DNA of 64,000 nucleotides from Candidatus Zhuqueibacterota bacterium (GCA_016783505.1 JADHWK010000004.1:1-64000), one strand, 5' to 3'; positions 24,789-35,239 are shown, counted from the stretch's first letter. Numbers and translations: made by a program. The notes: generated by a model from the sequence alone, not told the origin.

Positions 24789-24966
24789 GCAAGCCCTCCC
24801 CCATTAAGGGGGAGGGAATCCGATAAGTCGGACGTCTGGCCGATTCCAGCATTTCTGAAATGATGGAATATCGAAATACCATCCCAAGACCTGTAGGGAA
24901 ATGCTGGGTAAAAAGCTTAAACCAAATGCCATTACCCCATTATTCCATCACTCCATTATTCCAATT
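24789..24966. repeat. Composite repeat block
   Basis: CCCTCCCCCATTAAGGGGGAGGG joined to a GGCGCC-type relic (24822-24845), then a block containing CAGCATTTCTGAAATGATGG and GGGTAAAAAGCTTAAACCAA and a run of CCATTATTCC units. The last block recurs in inverted orientation at 63241-63400; the first junction recurs at 40131-40176. Confidence 0.6.
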
Positions 24967-24986
24967 GGGGCGTAGTACCTAAGTTA

Positions 24987-25988
24987 TTATTCGTAATATT
25001 TTTTCAACGCCTTCAAGGCCCTATATGTCGCCCACTTGCTCTCCCTTCCCTTGGTTTCCAGCTTGGTGTACATATTGGATACGTCCCGCGCCAGGCTCCA
25101 GCGGCCATTTTTCTGCTGTTTCGATTTCAACAGGTGGGCGGCATCGGTCATTCTTTCATCTTTAATCCCAAGGGAAAGGAGAACATCCAGGATTTCCAGA
25201 AAATCCGAATAGACGAAGGATGGAAAAGTAATCAGGTCTATGTTATTATGAAGAAGTTTAGCGGGGTTATGGCTGGATTTATAAAGACGATGGATCAGGA
25301 AAAACTCCGCCCCCCTTCTTACGTATTCTTTCACCCGATCATCCCACTGATCTTTTGGCAAAGCAGTCACTGCCTTCAGCCCTTTGAACCCGGCGTAGCA
25401 GGAGTGGGCCCCGCTGCAGCGGTCCTTCCGGCCCCGGTAAGGCCACTCTTTTGGGGTCCTAAAATTCCCGTCGTCGAAACGCTGATAGCGATACAGAATC
25501 TCGAAGCCCTTTTGAACCCTATCATCCTCTACATAGCCCAATTTGGAAAGTGCCCACAGCATGTTCCCCTGAAAACAGGGAGCCAGGGTATCAAATCCAA
25601 CAATGGTAAACAGCCCATCCTCATGGTAGCAATACTTCAGCACGTATTCGCATGTCCTTTTTATCCTTTCATCATCCCCATCGGCTCCCAGTTCGGCGAA
25701 CAGGATAAGCTGCCAGATGGTCCCCTTATATTTGGGCAGATACCCATAATTGGCAAACTCCTGCCCATATTTGCAGATGGTCTTCTCATCCACATAATGG
25801 CCATTTTCACCCAATTTTGACAGAATTTTAGGGATGGGACCTTGGGACATTATTCTCCTTTTCCAAGCCAAAACTTCCGAATCGTCTTCCGGTTTATCCA
25901 GAAGGTTCAGTAGGGTAAATGTTCGGACCGAGGGATTGTTCTCTTGTAACAGCCAATGGGTGGTTTCGTCGGACAGCGAAAAAGTCAT
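24987..25988 (-). CDS. Alpha/alpha-toroid (terpenoid cyclase/prenyltransferase-like) protein
   Basis: 333 residues. It starts MTFSLSDETTHWLLQENNPS, then repeated helical pairs with QW/PFTB-like glycine patterns (GPIPKILSKLGENGHY, DDGNFRTPKEWPYRG, KQQKNGRWSL). This matches a family often mislabelled as nitrogen-fixation or squalene-cyclase protein. The DxDD catalytic motif of class II cyclases is absent, so enzymatic cyclisation is doubtful. Conserved cysteines (RKDRCSGAHSCYAG, CEYVLKYCYH) may bind metal. Function unknown; cytoplasmic. Confidence 0.7.
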   Translation of the reverse strand: MTFSLSDETTHWLLQENNPSVRTFTLLNLLDKPEDDSEVLAWKRRIMSQGPIPKILSKLGENGHYVDEKTICKYGQEFANYGYLPKYKGTIWQLILFAELGADGDDERIKRTCEYVLKYCYHEDGLFTIVGFDTLAPCFQGNMLWALSKLGYVEDDRVQKGFEILYRYQRFDDGNFRTPKEWPYRGRKDRCSGAHSCYAGFKGLKAVTALPKDQWDDRVKEYVRRGAEFFLIHRLYKSSHNPAKLLHNNIDLITFPSFVYSDFLEILDVLLSLGIKDERMTDAAHLLKSKQQKNGRWSLARDVSNMYTKLETKGRESKWATYRALKALKKYYE

Positions 25989-26207
25989 CGTGTATCCTTA
26001 TCTATACATAAAATGGCGATGGGGAATTCCTCCGACTTTCATTCCCATTTTTCAAAGCATACGATCTCCTCAAGGTATTTCCGCTTTTTACTTTTAAAAA
26101 AGATAAACAAAAAGAAACAAATAAGCAATAGAAAAAAGAATCTCTCAGACCGCCTGATAATTTAATTTAGGACTGAAAATTAATAAGACGACAATCGTAA
26201 CCGATTT

Positions 26208-26230
26208 ATCCGTCAGGCGCCGGACTGATT
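26208..26230. repeat. GGCGCC-type palindromic repeat
   Basis: ATCCGTCAGGCGCCGGACTG plus ATT. It is followed by TGCCTGCCCCTAGGCGGGTC and GAAGCTTC palindromes. Confidence 0.65.
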
Positions 26231-26436
26231 TGCCTGCCCCTAGGCGGGTCTCCCTGGGCCATGCGGTCATACGATCCGTCCTAAAGACCCGTTCCGGGTA
26301 GGAGGCTACGCTCCCAGGGCGGCGAAGCTTCGCTAAATACGTGAACAAAATTGACAAATTAACCCTACCTTCGGAAATTTAACTTCGAACTTATGGATGT
26401 AACGGACCTGGCGGTATTTTAGAATTAAAAATAAGG

Positions 26437-26465
26437 TTGACTTTTATCTCTCTAAATATTATATT
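26437..26465 (+). promoter_or_regulatory. Candidate promoter of the tolC-RND operon
   Basis: TTGACT (26437-26442), 17-base spacer, TATATT (26460-26465). It lies about 280 bases before the tolC start, leaving a long leader that could carry regulation. Confidence 0.55.
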
Positions 26466-26753
26466 AAAGAAATTCTTATACTGCTAAATCGTGTTAAATT
26501 AATGTCATTTAAGGTGATCAGTAAGGACTCAATTTAATTTCTTCTTAGGATTTCCCAATTCCATAATTAACACCTCGGTTTTCCCAACCAACCAATTTAC
26601 CTTGCACAAAGTAAATCCCTTTCTCTAATAGTCTTCCCAATGTGGATTAACAAAGCAGTTAGTAAGCGTTGCCTGGATTTTGACTTTAGCAGAGAATCTT
26701 CCAGTTTCAAAATTAAAGTAGCTGAAGTCCCAAAAAACTAAAGGAGGTGTAGA

Positions 26754-28208
26754 ATGAAAGTAGGGATTTATTTAATCGTGCTCGTCTTGCAGATGGTTAC
26801 CATCTGTCATGCCCAGACGATAACCTTGAACGAGTTCCTCAATTTGATTCATAAGAATCATCCCCTGTTCGCAAAAGAGGAACTATCCTCGAAAATCGAG
26901 GAGAAGGGAAGAGACTCCTATCTGGGGAGTCAGGATTGGAGAATAACATCTACCCCGTATTATGCACGTCAAAATCCATTGCCCCCAGTAGTATTTGCGC
27001 CGGAGAGGGTAGATCAAACGAGCATAGGTGCGGTGGCGGAAAGAGCCTTCTGGAAGACAGGAGGTAGACTATCCCTATCCTGGTCATCAGTGTTCACCGA
27101 CCAGATTGGACTTGAGGATATTGTTATTCCCAATGTGATAACTATCCCTACCGGTCCACCCGAATTCTATCAAAATAATCTTTATCTGACCTATTCCCAG
27201 CCCCTACTCCAAAACTACAAGGGGGAACTTGACCGTCTCGGCTACGAGACGAGCCAATACTCCGTGGATGTGGCTGGGGTACAGGCGCTTGAAAACAAGG
27301 AAGAATTTCTATTGACCATGGGACTACAATTCCTGAATTGGGTTCTGCTCTCGGAACAAAAAACAATCGCCACCGAACGGCTCCATCTGGCAGAACGGCA
27401 GCTGGAACAAACCCAGAAAAAGCGGGCAGCGAACTTAGTGGACGAAGTGGATGTTCTACGGTCCGAGGACGCCGTCCGCATCGCTGAACAGGGTGTCGTT
27501 CTCATTGATGGTCTGTGGAAAGGCAATCAGGCTGAATTGGCAGTTCTTTCGCGTTCGGAGGAGCTTTATACATTGGGTCCTGAGTTTAACCTTTACGACA
27601 GGAGGGACCGCCCTACTCTTGATGAAGCCACCTCCCGACTTCGGAGCCAATCCAGGTTGTTGGAATTACTGGCCATTCAACAGGCACAATTGGAGCGGCA
27701 GCAGCGGGGGTTCGAGGAAATGACCAAACCACAACTCTATCTGAATACCCAAATCGCCCTGAAAAGCGGTGATGATAAATTCGGCGATGCCATGGGCTTT
27801 GATAAGCGCGATATGGGTGTCTCACTTCAGTTCAGTTACCCGTTGGGAAACCGCTCGGCTATCACAAAGGTTGAACAGACTGCCATCCAGGTTCGGCAAA
27901 TTAAGCTGGCAGAAGAAGAAGTTGCCCTGGGCTTAGAAGGGGGTTTACGCAATCTGCTGATACAAATCGAAGAGATAGAAAGGGTCTTATCCTTAAATGA
28001 GCGACAGATGGAAACGGCACGGCTTAAGACCCAGGAGGAGCTCAAACGATACAACCGGGGCCGCGGCGACCTGACATTTGTCATTCAGAGTCAGGACAAT
28101 GAAGAACGTGCTAAACTAACCTATGCCCAGAATGCTGCCACTTATCATGGCTTGAATCTGAGGCTCAGCGCCCTTCTGGATGAACTACTTCCTTCTAATG
28201 CTGAATAG
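26754..28208 (+). CDS. TolC-family outer-membrane efflux channel
   Basis: 484 residues with a signal peptide ending CHAQ (21). AAGGAGGTG lies six bases before the ATG. The mature part has two OEP-like repeats of long helices (ALENKEEFLLTMGLQFLNW, LAERQLEQTQKKRAA; ERQQRGFEEMTKPQLYL, RLKTQEELKRYNRGRG) and YxxPLLQN/FSYPLGN beta segments expected of the barrel. It should form a trimeric channel crossing the outer membrane and periplasm for the RND pumps encoded next. First gene of the operon. Confidence 0.85.
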   Translation: MKVGIYLIVLVLQMVTICHAQTITLNEFLNLIHKNHPLFAKEELSSKIEEKGRDSYLGSQDWRITSTPYYARQNPLPPVVFAPERVDQTSIGAVAERAFWKTGGRLSLSWSSVFTDQIGLEDIVIPNVITIPTGPPEFYQNNLYLTYSQPLLQNYKGELDRLGYETSQYSVDVAGVQALENKEEFLLTMGLQFLNWVLLSEQKTIATERLHLAERQLEQTQKKRAANLVDEVDVLRSEDAVRIAEQGVVLIDGLWKGNQAELAVLSRSEELYTLGPEFNLYDRRDRPTLDEATSRLRSQSRLLELLAIQQAQLERQQRGFEEMTKPQLYLNTQIALKSGDDKFGDAMGFDKRDMGVSLQFSYPLGNRSAITKVEQTAIQVRQIKLAEEEVALGLEGGLRNLLIQIEEIERVLSLNERQMETARLKTQEELKRYNRGRGDLTFVIQSQDNEERAKLTYAQNAATYHGLNLRLSALLDELLPSNAE

Positions 28209-28230
28209 TAGGAGTAACTTTACATTTGAA

Positions 28231-28263
28231 AACCTTGCGAAGGTTTTAAACATTCGCAAGGTT
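28231..28263 (+). other. Intercistronic hairpin in the efflux operon
   Basis: AACCTTGCGAA (28231-28241) pairs with TTCGCAAGGTT (28253-28263), 11 bp with an 11-base loop. There is no T-run, so it may stabilise mRNA or modulate expression between tolC and the first RND gene. Confidence 0.5.
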
Positions 28264-28296
28264 AATTCCCACACCCCAAAAAGCAGGTAACAAACC

Positions 28297-31200
28297 ATGA
28301 AATCCTTCTTTCGCTTTTTCGCCGAACGCCATTTACTGGCGTATCTTATTACTATAATGATTATATTGTTAGGGCTTAGCACCCTTGTGGGTATCAAAAG
28401 GAGCATTTATCCCATAGTGGACTTTGGGGTGACGAACATAATGACCCGCTATCCAGGTGCCTCGCCTGAGGATGTTGAACTTAATGTAACTAATAAGATT
28501 GAAGAGGAATTAAAAAGTGTAGCCGGTATTAACAGAATCACCTCCATCTCAATGGAAAATGTCTCGATTATTGACGTATACATAGACCTTGACGTGAGCA
28601 ATCAGGATAAAATCAAGATGGATATTCGGGAGGCGGTGGGCCAAGTTACAGATTTGCCCAAGGAGGTGACCGGATCGCCTCAAGTAACAGAGATGAGTAC
28701 TACCGAAATAGATGTAATCGAAGTGGGACTTTCCGGAGATATTCCATACAAGGAATTAAGAGAACTCGCCAGGCTATTAGAAAAGAAACTGAAAAACGTT
28801 CAAGGTGTCTCACGATTAGATCGATTTGGCTATCGCGCTCGAGAGATCAAAGTGGAGGCATCCCCGGATGCGATGGCGAAGTATCAAATTCCTCTGGGGG
28901 AGATCATCACCGCCATTCAAAGACGGAACATCCAGGGGACAACTGGTACCTTTGAATCCTATACCAGTGAAAAGGACCTGGTCACACTGGCTCAATTCTT
29001 CGACCCACTAGAAGTGGGTGATGTCATCGTCCGCTCCACTTTCGACGGTCCTATCATCAAGGTTAAGGACCTTGCCATTGTGAAGGATGATTTTGAGGAG
29101 GAAAAGCTCCTTTCCCGGATGAACGGTAAGCCAGCCATTTCCTTTCTCGTCTTCATCAGCGAATATGCGGACGCTATCCGAACCTGTGATGCCATCAAAG
29201 AACTTATCAATGAAGAAAGCAAAAACCTCCCTGAGGGTGTTGAGATTCAGTATGTGAACGATGAATCGCGCTATGTCCGCAATAGCTTCAATGTGGTCCT
29301 TTCAAACGGTTTGATCGGCCTTGCTCTTGTCCTCATTATTCTAACCATTATCCTGAATTTTCGTACTGCCTTTTGGGTCGCCATGGGTATTCCTGTGGCC
29401 TTATTGGGTACCATCTTTCTGCTGCCCCTGTTCGGCCAGCATCTGGATACCATTGGCCTCACCGGAATGATCTTGGTACTCGGTATCATCGTAGATGATG
29501 CTATCATAATATCCGAAAATATCACCCGTCGTAGAGAAAAGAGTGACGAACCTTTGACAGCGGCGGTAGAAGGGATACGGGAAGTATTTAATCCTGTCTT
29601 GACCACCGTGCTTACCACATTCCTCGTTTTTGTCCCCATGTTTTTCATGCCGGGAGTCATGGGAAAATCTATATTCCCTATCCCTTTAGCCATCAGTTTG
29701 GCCCTGTTCATTTCCCTGGGAGAATCAACAGTGGCACTGCCGTCACATCTTATACCAGCGATGCGTAGCCATTCCGTTAAGTCCCGCCGTCGCCACTGGT
29801 TTAGAATACTGAGTCATCGTTATCGGAATATTGTGTACCATCTCCTCAGGTTCCGATATGTGATTGTCCCCTTATTCATCATTTTTCTGGCAGGCGCACT
29901 CTGGTATGCCAGCAGTTATATGAAGTTCATCCTTTTCCCTACGGGTACCTCAGAGCATGTCTTTATCAGCAACGAATTTCTTCCGGGAACGCCATTGCAA
30001 GTTACCTCTGAAAAGACGAAGGAGATCGAAGAGATTGTGGCTAATTTACCAGGGAATGAGTTGGAGTCGTTCAGTACCCGTATTGGATTAAACCCATTCA
30101 TCAGTGGAATGCATGGAGCTGAAAGCGAAAATTACGCTGCTATTTCAGTGAACCTCACGCCTTATACAGAGAGGTCCAGGACGACTGACGAAATTGTCGA
30201 AGACCTACGGCAGAAGACGGATAAACTTCAGGGTCAGGGGAAAATTACATATCAGATTGTGGGAACGGCTCCCCCCGTAGGGAAACCCGTCAGCCTACGA
30301 ATCGTTGGGTCCAATGATAAACTGAGAACACAACTGGCAGATTCTGTGGAGGCGTTTCTGGGAAGGATTGCTGGCGTAAAGGATATCACTCGTGATGACA
30401 GAGGGGGAAAAGATCAGGTACAGATTAGAATAAACTACGAAAAACTCTCCCGATTAGGGCTCACCGTTTCTGATGTGGCACAGAACGTTCGCATTGCCTA
30501 TGATGGCGAGATCGTGACGAGTGTGCGTTACGGCGATGAAGACGTCGAATTCCGGGTCATGATTCAGGAAGAAGCCCGCAAGCGGCTGAGAGATCTGAAT
30601 GAACTCCGCATTCCCAATCGCCAGGGACGACTCATCCCGTTGAAAGAGGTCGCCTGGCTCAAAACTGGTCCCGGCCCGTCGGATTACCGGCATTTCAACG
30701 GCGAACGTGCCTTGACGATTGAAGCCGATCTCGATCAAGACATCATTACCCCATTGGAGGTGACCGACGCTGTCCTTAACCATTTTGATTTGAACAGAGA
30801 TTGGCCTGGGATGCAGCTTGCCTTAGAGGGAGAACTGTTTGAAACCGAGGAGTCCATGGCAGGTCTTTTTCTGGCGTTTATCATCGCCGTTATTGGAATT
30901 TATTTCCTCTTGGTCCTCCTGTTTAACTCTTTGACCCAACCTTTCCTGGTCATTATAGCCATCCCCTTTGGTATCATAGGGGTCATTGTCGCATTTGCGT
31001 TTCATGGCGAACCGTTCAGTTTCATGGCAATCATGGGCATCATCGGTCTTTGTGGAGTTGTGGTCAACGATTCCCTCGTCCTGGTAAGCCATATCAATGA
31101 TCTTAGACGCCAAAAAGAGGGTGAAAATGTCCTTCAAATTGTAGCAGAGGGGACCGCCAACCGCTTACGGGCAATTGTTCTGACAACCCTCACAACTGTT

Positions 31201-31377
31201 GTGGCTCTTCTACCGTTGGCTTATGGTCTCGGCGGAACATCTCCGTTTATGGCACCCATTGCATTAGCGCTGGGGTGGGGTCTGTTGCTCGCCACGCCAC
31301 TTACCCTGGTCCTTGTGCCAAGCCTGTATGCGATTGGGGGTGATATAAGCAAAATTTTTTCCCGGAATTTAAGGTAG
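28297..31377 (+). CDS. RND-family efflux permease, first of a tandem pair
   Basis: 1026 residues with the AcrB-type plan: TM1 (16-34), a large periplasmic loop (35-335), TM2-6, a short cytoplasmic segment, TM7, a second periplasmic loop, TM8-12. The TM4 proton-relay aspartates are Asp400-Asp401 (IIVDDAIII). In TM10 the sequence is CGVVVNDSLVL around residue 920, so the AcrB Lys940 position appears to be valine. The protein pumps small molecules from periplasm or inner membrane using the proton gradient. No adaptor (MFP) gene is adjacent. It is closely similar to the next gene. Confidence 0.9.
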   Translation: MKSFFRFFAERHLLAYLITIMIILLGLSTLVGIKRSIYPIVDFGVTNIMTRYPGASPEDVELNVTNKIEEELKSVAGINRITSISMENVSIIDVYIDLDVSNQDKIKMDIREAVGQVTDLPKEVTGSPQVTEMSTTEIDVIEVGLSGDIPYKELRELARLLEKKLKNVQGVSRLDRFGYRAREIKVEASPDAMAKYQIPLGEIITAIQRRNIQGTTGTFESYTSEKDLVTLAQFFDPLEVGDVIVRSTFDGPIIKVKDLAIVKDDFEEEKLLSRMNGKPAISFLVFISEYADAIRTCDAIKELINEESKNLPEGVEIQYVNDESRYVRNSFNVVLSNGLIGLALVLIILTIILNFRTAFWVAMGIPVALLGTIFLLPLFGQHLDTIGLTGMILVLGIIVDDAIIISENITRRREKSDEPLTAAVEGIREVFNPVLTTVLTTFLVFVPMFFMPGVMGKSIFPIPLAISLALFISLGESTVALPSHLIPAMRSHSVKSRRRHWFRILSHRYRNIVYHLLRFRYVIVPLFIIFLAGALWYASSYMKFILFPTGTSEHVFISNEFLPGTPLQVTSEKTKEIEEIVANLPGNELESFSTRIGLNPFISGMHGAESENYAAISVNLTPYTERSRTTDEIVEDLRQKTDKLQGQGKITYQIVGTAPPVGKPVSLRIVGSNDKLRTQLADSVEAFLGRIAGVKDITRDDRGGKDQVQIRINYEKLSRLGLTVSDVAQNVRIAYDGEIVTSVRYGDEDVEFRVMIQEEARKRLRDLNELRIPNRQGRLIPLKEVAWLKTGPGPSDYRHFNGERALTIEADLDQDIITPLEVTDAVLNHFDLNRDWPGMQLALEGELFETEESMAGLFLAFIIAVIGIYFLLVLLFNSLTQPFLVIIAIPFGIIGVIVAFAFHGEPFSFMAIMGIIGLCGVVVNDSLVLVSHINDLRRQKEGENVLQIVAEGTANRLRAIVLTTLTTVVALLPLAYGLGGTSPFMAPIALALGWGLLLATPLTLVLVPSLYAIGGDISKIFSRNLR

Positions 31378-31409
31378 TTTAATAACAATTAATTTAGGAG
31401 GTAACAAAA

Positions 31410-34400
31410 ATGAAATCATTCTTCAGATTTTTCGCCGAACGCCATATCCTGGCGTATCTCATCACCATAATGACCATTATCTTAGGTCTTAGCACCCTTA
31501 TGGGAATCAAACGGGACATTTATCCCCAGGTGGATTTTGGTATGATGAGCATAATGACCCGCTATCCGGGTGCTTCGCCGGAGGATGTTGAACTCAACAT
31601 CACCAACAAAATTGAAGGAGAGTTGAAAAATGTAACGGATATAGAAAAAATAACCTCTGTTTCCATGGAGAATGTCTCGGTTATCTTAGTATTTATCAAC
31701 CTGGACGCAAGTGATCAGGATAAAATCAAAAATGAAATTCGGGAAGCGGTAGGTCGGGTTACAGAATTTCCAGAGGAAGTAACCGAATCACCCCTGATTG
31801 TTGAACTCAGTTCCACTGAACAGCCAGTGATCGAAGTTGGACTTTCCGGAGACATTCGCTACAGGGAATTAAGAGAGCTTGCCCGATTATTTGAGAAAAA
31901 ATTGAAGAACGTCCCTGGTGTTTCTCGGTTAGAGAAACTTGGATATCGTGCCCGGGAAATCAAAGTGGAAGTTTCTACCAGGGCAGTTAAGGAGTATCAA
32001 ATCCCTTTAAGAGAGATCATTGCTGCTGTTAAAGGTCGCAACATCCGCGGGACAACCGGTTCCTTTGAATCCTATACCAGTGAAAAAGACCTGGTTACGT
32101 TGGCCCAATTCCGCAGTCCACAGGAAGTAGGCGACGTCATCGTCCGCTCCACATTCGAAGGCCCTCTCATCAAAGTTAAAGATCTTGCCATGGTGACTGA
32201 TGAATTTGAGGACGAAAGAGTCCTATCCCGGATGAATGGTAAATCAGCCATTTCCTTTCCCGTTTACATAAGCAAATCTGCGGATGTCATCCGAACCACC
32301 GATGCCATCAAAGAACTTGTTGAGCATGAAAGAGAGAACCTCCCTGAGGGTGTCGAGATTCTCTATTCAAATGACCTATCTCGCATTGTTCGCAATAGCT
32401 TTGATGTTGTCTTTAAGAATGGTCTGATTGGTCTGTTGCTAGTGATAATTCTTCTGCCCATTTTTCTAAACTTCCGTACCGCCTTTTGGGTCGCATTGGG
32501 CATTCCGGTGGCTTTGTTAGGCGCCATCTTTCTGCTGCCCCTGTTCGGTATGTATCTGGATACCATTACTCTCACCGGGATGATCTTGGTGATCGGTATC
32601 ATTGTAGATGACGCCATTATTATTTCCGAAAACATCTCCAGTCGTAGGGAAAAAGGGGATGAACCCCTGGAAGCGGCGGTGGCAGGAATCAATGAGGTTT
32701 TTCGTCCTGTTCTGACTACAGTTCTTACTACATTCCTGGTATTTGCTCCCATGTTTTTCATGCCGGGTATTTTTGGAAAATATATTGTCCCTATACCTTT
32801 GGCAATCAGTTTAGCCCTGTTCATTTCTCTGGGAGAGGCGATGGTGGTGCTGCCGGCACATTTAGTACCGGGGATGCGTCGCCGTCGGGTGGAGGCTACC
32901 GGTCGCAACTGGTTCCGAAATCTGAGTGACCGTTATCGGGGTGTTGTGTTTCATATTCTCAGGTTCCGATATATTTTCATTCCATTGTTCATTATTCTGC
33001 TAGTACTCGCTCTCTGGTATGCCGGAAATTTCATGAAGTTCATCCTTTTCCCTTCTGAAATGGCAGATCACTTTTTTATCGGGAACGAGCTTCCCACAGG
33101 AACTCCTTTGCAAACCACCTCTGATAAGATGAAAGAGATCGAAGTATTGGTGGCAGATTTACCTGACGATGAATTGGCATCTTTCACCACCCGGATTGGA
33201 ACCAACCCATTTATTAATGCAGAGAGCGAAAACTATGCTTATATTTCTGTGAATCTTACTCCTTATACAGGAAGGTCCCGGACTGCTGACGAAATTGTCG
33301 AAGCCCTTCGGCAAAAGACAGATGAACTCCAGGGCCAGGGAAAGATTTTCTATTTGATCTCGACAGGTGGTCCCCCGGTGGGGAAACCCATCAGCTTACG
33401 TATAGTTGGGTCCAATGATATATTGAGGACACAACTGGCAGATTCTATGGAAGCGTTCCTGGGAAGAATTAGCGGCGTGAAAGACATCACTCGGGATGAC
33501 AAGGCGGGAAAAGACCAGGTGGAGATAAACATCAACTACGACAGACTTTCCCGGCTTGGGCTGACTGTGGCAGATGTTGCCCGGAATGTTCGCATCGCCT
33601 ATGACGGTGAGGTGGTGACCAGTGTGCGCTATGGCGATGAAGACGTTGAGTTTCGGGTAATGCTTCAGGAAGAAGCCCGCAAGCGGCTGAGCTATCTATA
33701 TGAACTCCTCATTCCCAATCGCCAGGGACGACTCATCCCGTTGAAAGAAGTCGCCACGCTCAAAGCAGGTCCTGGTCATTCTGATTATCGTCACTTCGAC
33801 GGTGAACGAACCGTCACGGTGGAAGCTGATCTCGATCAAGACATAACAACCCCATTAGAGGTTAGCAAGGCTGTCTTTGACCATTTCGACTTAGACAGAG
33901 ACTGGCCGGGCATGCAACTCGCTAAAGGGGGTGAAGTAGTGGAGACTGAGGAGTCAATGGCAGGCCTCTTCCGAACGATGATAATTGCCGTTGTAGGAAT
34001 TTATTTCCTTTTAGTCCTCCTGTTTAACTCTATGACTCAGCCATTCCTGGTCATGATGGCCATCCCCTTTGGTATCATTGGTGTTATTATTGCATTTGCG
34101 TTCCATGGGGAACCGTTTAGTTTCGTGGCGATAATGGGAATAATCGGTCTTTGCGGGGTTGTAGTCAATGACTCCCTCGTCCTGGTCAACCATATCAATG
34201 ACCTCAAACGACAGCGGCGGGGTGAAAGTATCCTGGAACTTGTAGCCGAGGGAACCGGCGACCGCTTGCGGGCGATAGTCTTGACGACCGTCACTACCGT
34301 TGCTGCCCTCCTGCCGCTGGCCTATGGACTTGGCGGAACGGCTCTGTTCATGGCTCCCATGGCATTAGCGCTGGGATGGGGTCTGGTGTTCGCCACCCCG

Positions 34401-34490
34401 CTTACCCTGGTTTTGGTCCCTTGTCTTTATATGATCGGTCAGGATATACATAGGATTTTCAAAAGAGGCGGTAGGGCTCTGAAAGCATAA
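31410..34490 (+). CDS. RND-family efflux permease, second of a tandem pair
   Basis: 1026 residues, the same length and start (MKSFFRFFAERH) as its upstream partner, from which it is separated by 32 bases with AGGAGGTAAC before the ATG. Long stretches are identical or conservatively changed, including IIVDDAIIISEN and CGVVVNDSLVLV; differences cluster in the periplasmic loops and the C-terminal tail. The pair looks like a tandem duplication. By analogy with MdtB/MdtC they may assemble as a mixed trimer with the TolC protein, or differ in substrate. The needed adaptor protein must be encoded elsewhere. Confidence 0.9.
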   Translation: MKSFFRFFAERHILAYLITIMTIILGLSTLMGIKRDIYPQVDFGMMSIMTRYPGASPEDVELNITNKIEGELKNVTDIEKITSVSMENVSVILVFINLDASDQDKIKNEIREAVGRVTEFPEEVTESPLIVELSSTEQPVIEVGLSGDIRYRELRELARLFEKKLKNVPGVSRLEKLGYRAREIKVEVSTRAVKEYQIPLREIIAAVKGRNIRGTTGSFESYTSEKDLVTLAQFRSPQEVGDVIVRSTFEGPLIKVKDLAMVTDEFEDERVLSRMNGKSAISFPVYISKSADVIRTTDAIKELVEHERENLPEGVEILYSNDLSRIVRNSFDVVFKNGLIGLLLVIILLPIFLNFRTAFWVALGIPVALLGAIFLLPLFGMYLDTITLTGMILVIGIIVDDAIIISENISSRREKGDEPLEAAVAGINEVFRPVLTTVLTTFLVFAPMFFMPGIFGKYIVPIPLAISLALFISLGEAMVVLPAHLVPGMRRRRVEATGRNWFRNLSDRYRGVVFHILRFRYIFIPLFIILLVLALWYAGNFMKFILFPSEMADHFFIGNELPTGTPLQTTSDKMKEIEVLVADLPDDELASFTTRIGTNPFINAESENYAYISVNLTPYTGRSRTADEIVEALRQKTDELQGQGKIFYLISTGGPPVGKPISLRIVGSNDILRTQLADSMEAFLGRISGVKDITRDDKAGKDQVEININYDRLSRLGLTVADVARNVRIAYDGEVVTSVRYGDEDVEFRVMLQEEARKRLSYLYELLIPNRQGRLIPLKEVATLKAGPGHSDYRHFDGERTVTVEADLDQDITTPLEVSKAVFDHFDLDRDWPGMQLAKGGEVVETEESMAGLFRTMIIAVVGIYFLLVLLFNSMTQPFLVMMAIPFGIIGVIIAFAFHGEPFSFVAIMGIIGLCGVVVNDSLVLVNHINDLKRQRRGESILELVAEGTGDRLRAIVLTTVTTVAALLPLAYGLGGTALFMAPMALALGWGLVFATPLTLVLVPCLYMIGQDIHRIFKRGGRALKA

Positions 34491-34576
34491 CAACTCCGAG
34501 TGGGTCTACAAAAAAAATGGTTTTTCACCGATTATAGTAGGTAGATAGAAAATTTGCTGGCAACCTTGGAGGTTGG

Positions 34577-35239
34577 ATGATGAATAAGAAAAATAGTATT
34601 AGCGGACACGATGAATACGCTGCCGAATACGATCAACAAGTCCGCGAATACGAATGTTTCGCCCATGAAGCGCTGTTCGGTCTGAGCTTTGAACATGTGA
34701 ATCCTCATGACCGCCTGCTTGATATCGGAATAGGTACCGGGCTTGGCTCCCTGCTATTTGCCAGAGCTGGCTTGGAAGTATTCGGAATTGACGGTTCCAT
34801 TGAAATGATGAAGATCTGCGAGTCGAAAAATATCGCCAAGGATCTCAAACAATTCGACCTGCAAAATACACCTCTGCCCTATTCCGACGGCTTCTTCGAA
34901 CACGTGATTTCCTGCGGCGTTTTTCATTTCTTTGACGATCTGGAGCCGATGTTTAAGGAGGTTTCCCGGATTATCAAACCAAGAGGAATCTTCGCCTTCA
35001 CCATTTTAGCGCAAACCACGGAAAAAGAAGAAAGGGTCGCCGGTGGCAACCGAGAAGCCTATTCAGAAATGTCAAGGGAAGGCATAACGATATTCATGCA
35101 CAGAGATAGATACATCGAAAAACTTTTACAAGGCAGCGGATTTGACAAATTGAAGATGTTGAAATTTTTGGTGTGGAGTGGACAGGAAGATATTGACGAT
35201 CTTTACTACGCCTATGTGGCCCAAAGATACGGTATTTGA
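34577..35239 (+). CDS. Class I SAM-dependent methyltransferase
   Basis: 220 residues. Motif I is LLDIGIGTGLGSLLFA, the acidic end of strand 2 is VFGIDGS, and VISCGVFHFFDD with FKEVSRIIKPRGIFAF are the later motifs of the Methyltransf_11 fold. Substrate unknown. GGAGG precedes the start. It lies 86 bases after the second RND gene on the same strand; a shared transcript is possible but no functional link is evident. Confidence 0.85.
   Translation: MMNKKNSISGHDEYAAEYDQQVREYECFAHEALFGLSFEHVNPHDRLLDIGIGTGLGSLLFARAGLEVFGIDGSIEMMKICESKNIAKDLKQFDLQNTPLPYSDGFFEHVISCGVFHFFDDLEPMFKEVSRIIKPRGIFAFTILAQTTEKEERVAGGNREAYSEMSREGITIFMHRDRYIEKLLQGSGFDKLKMLKFLVWSGQEDIDDLYYAYVAQRYGI

Larger units (their letters stand above)
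25989..26753. other. Long intergenic region upstream of the efflux operon
   Basis: 765 bases. It holds a GGCGCC-type repeat (26208-26230) followed by GC-rich palindromic sequence to about 26345, then AT-rich DNA with a strong plus-strand promoter. No gene is supported. Confidence 0.65.

Noticed and set aside
25134..25820. 228-codon plus-strand frame
   Set aside because: Antisense shadow of the alpha/alpha-toroid gene.
26145..26357. 70-codon minus-strand frame upstream of tolC
   Set aside because: It overlaps the GGCGCC-type repeat and GC-rich palindromes; no ribosome site.
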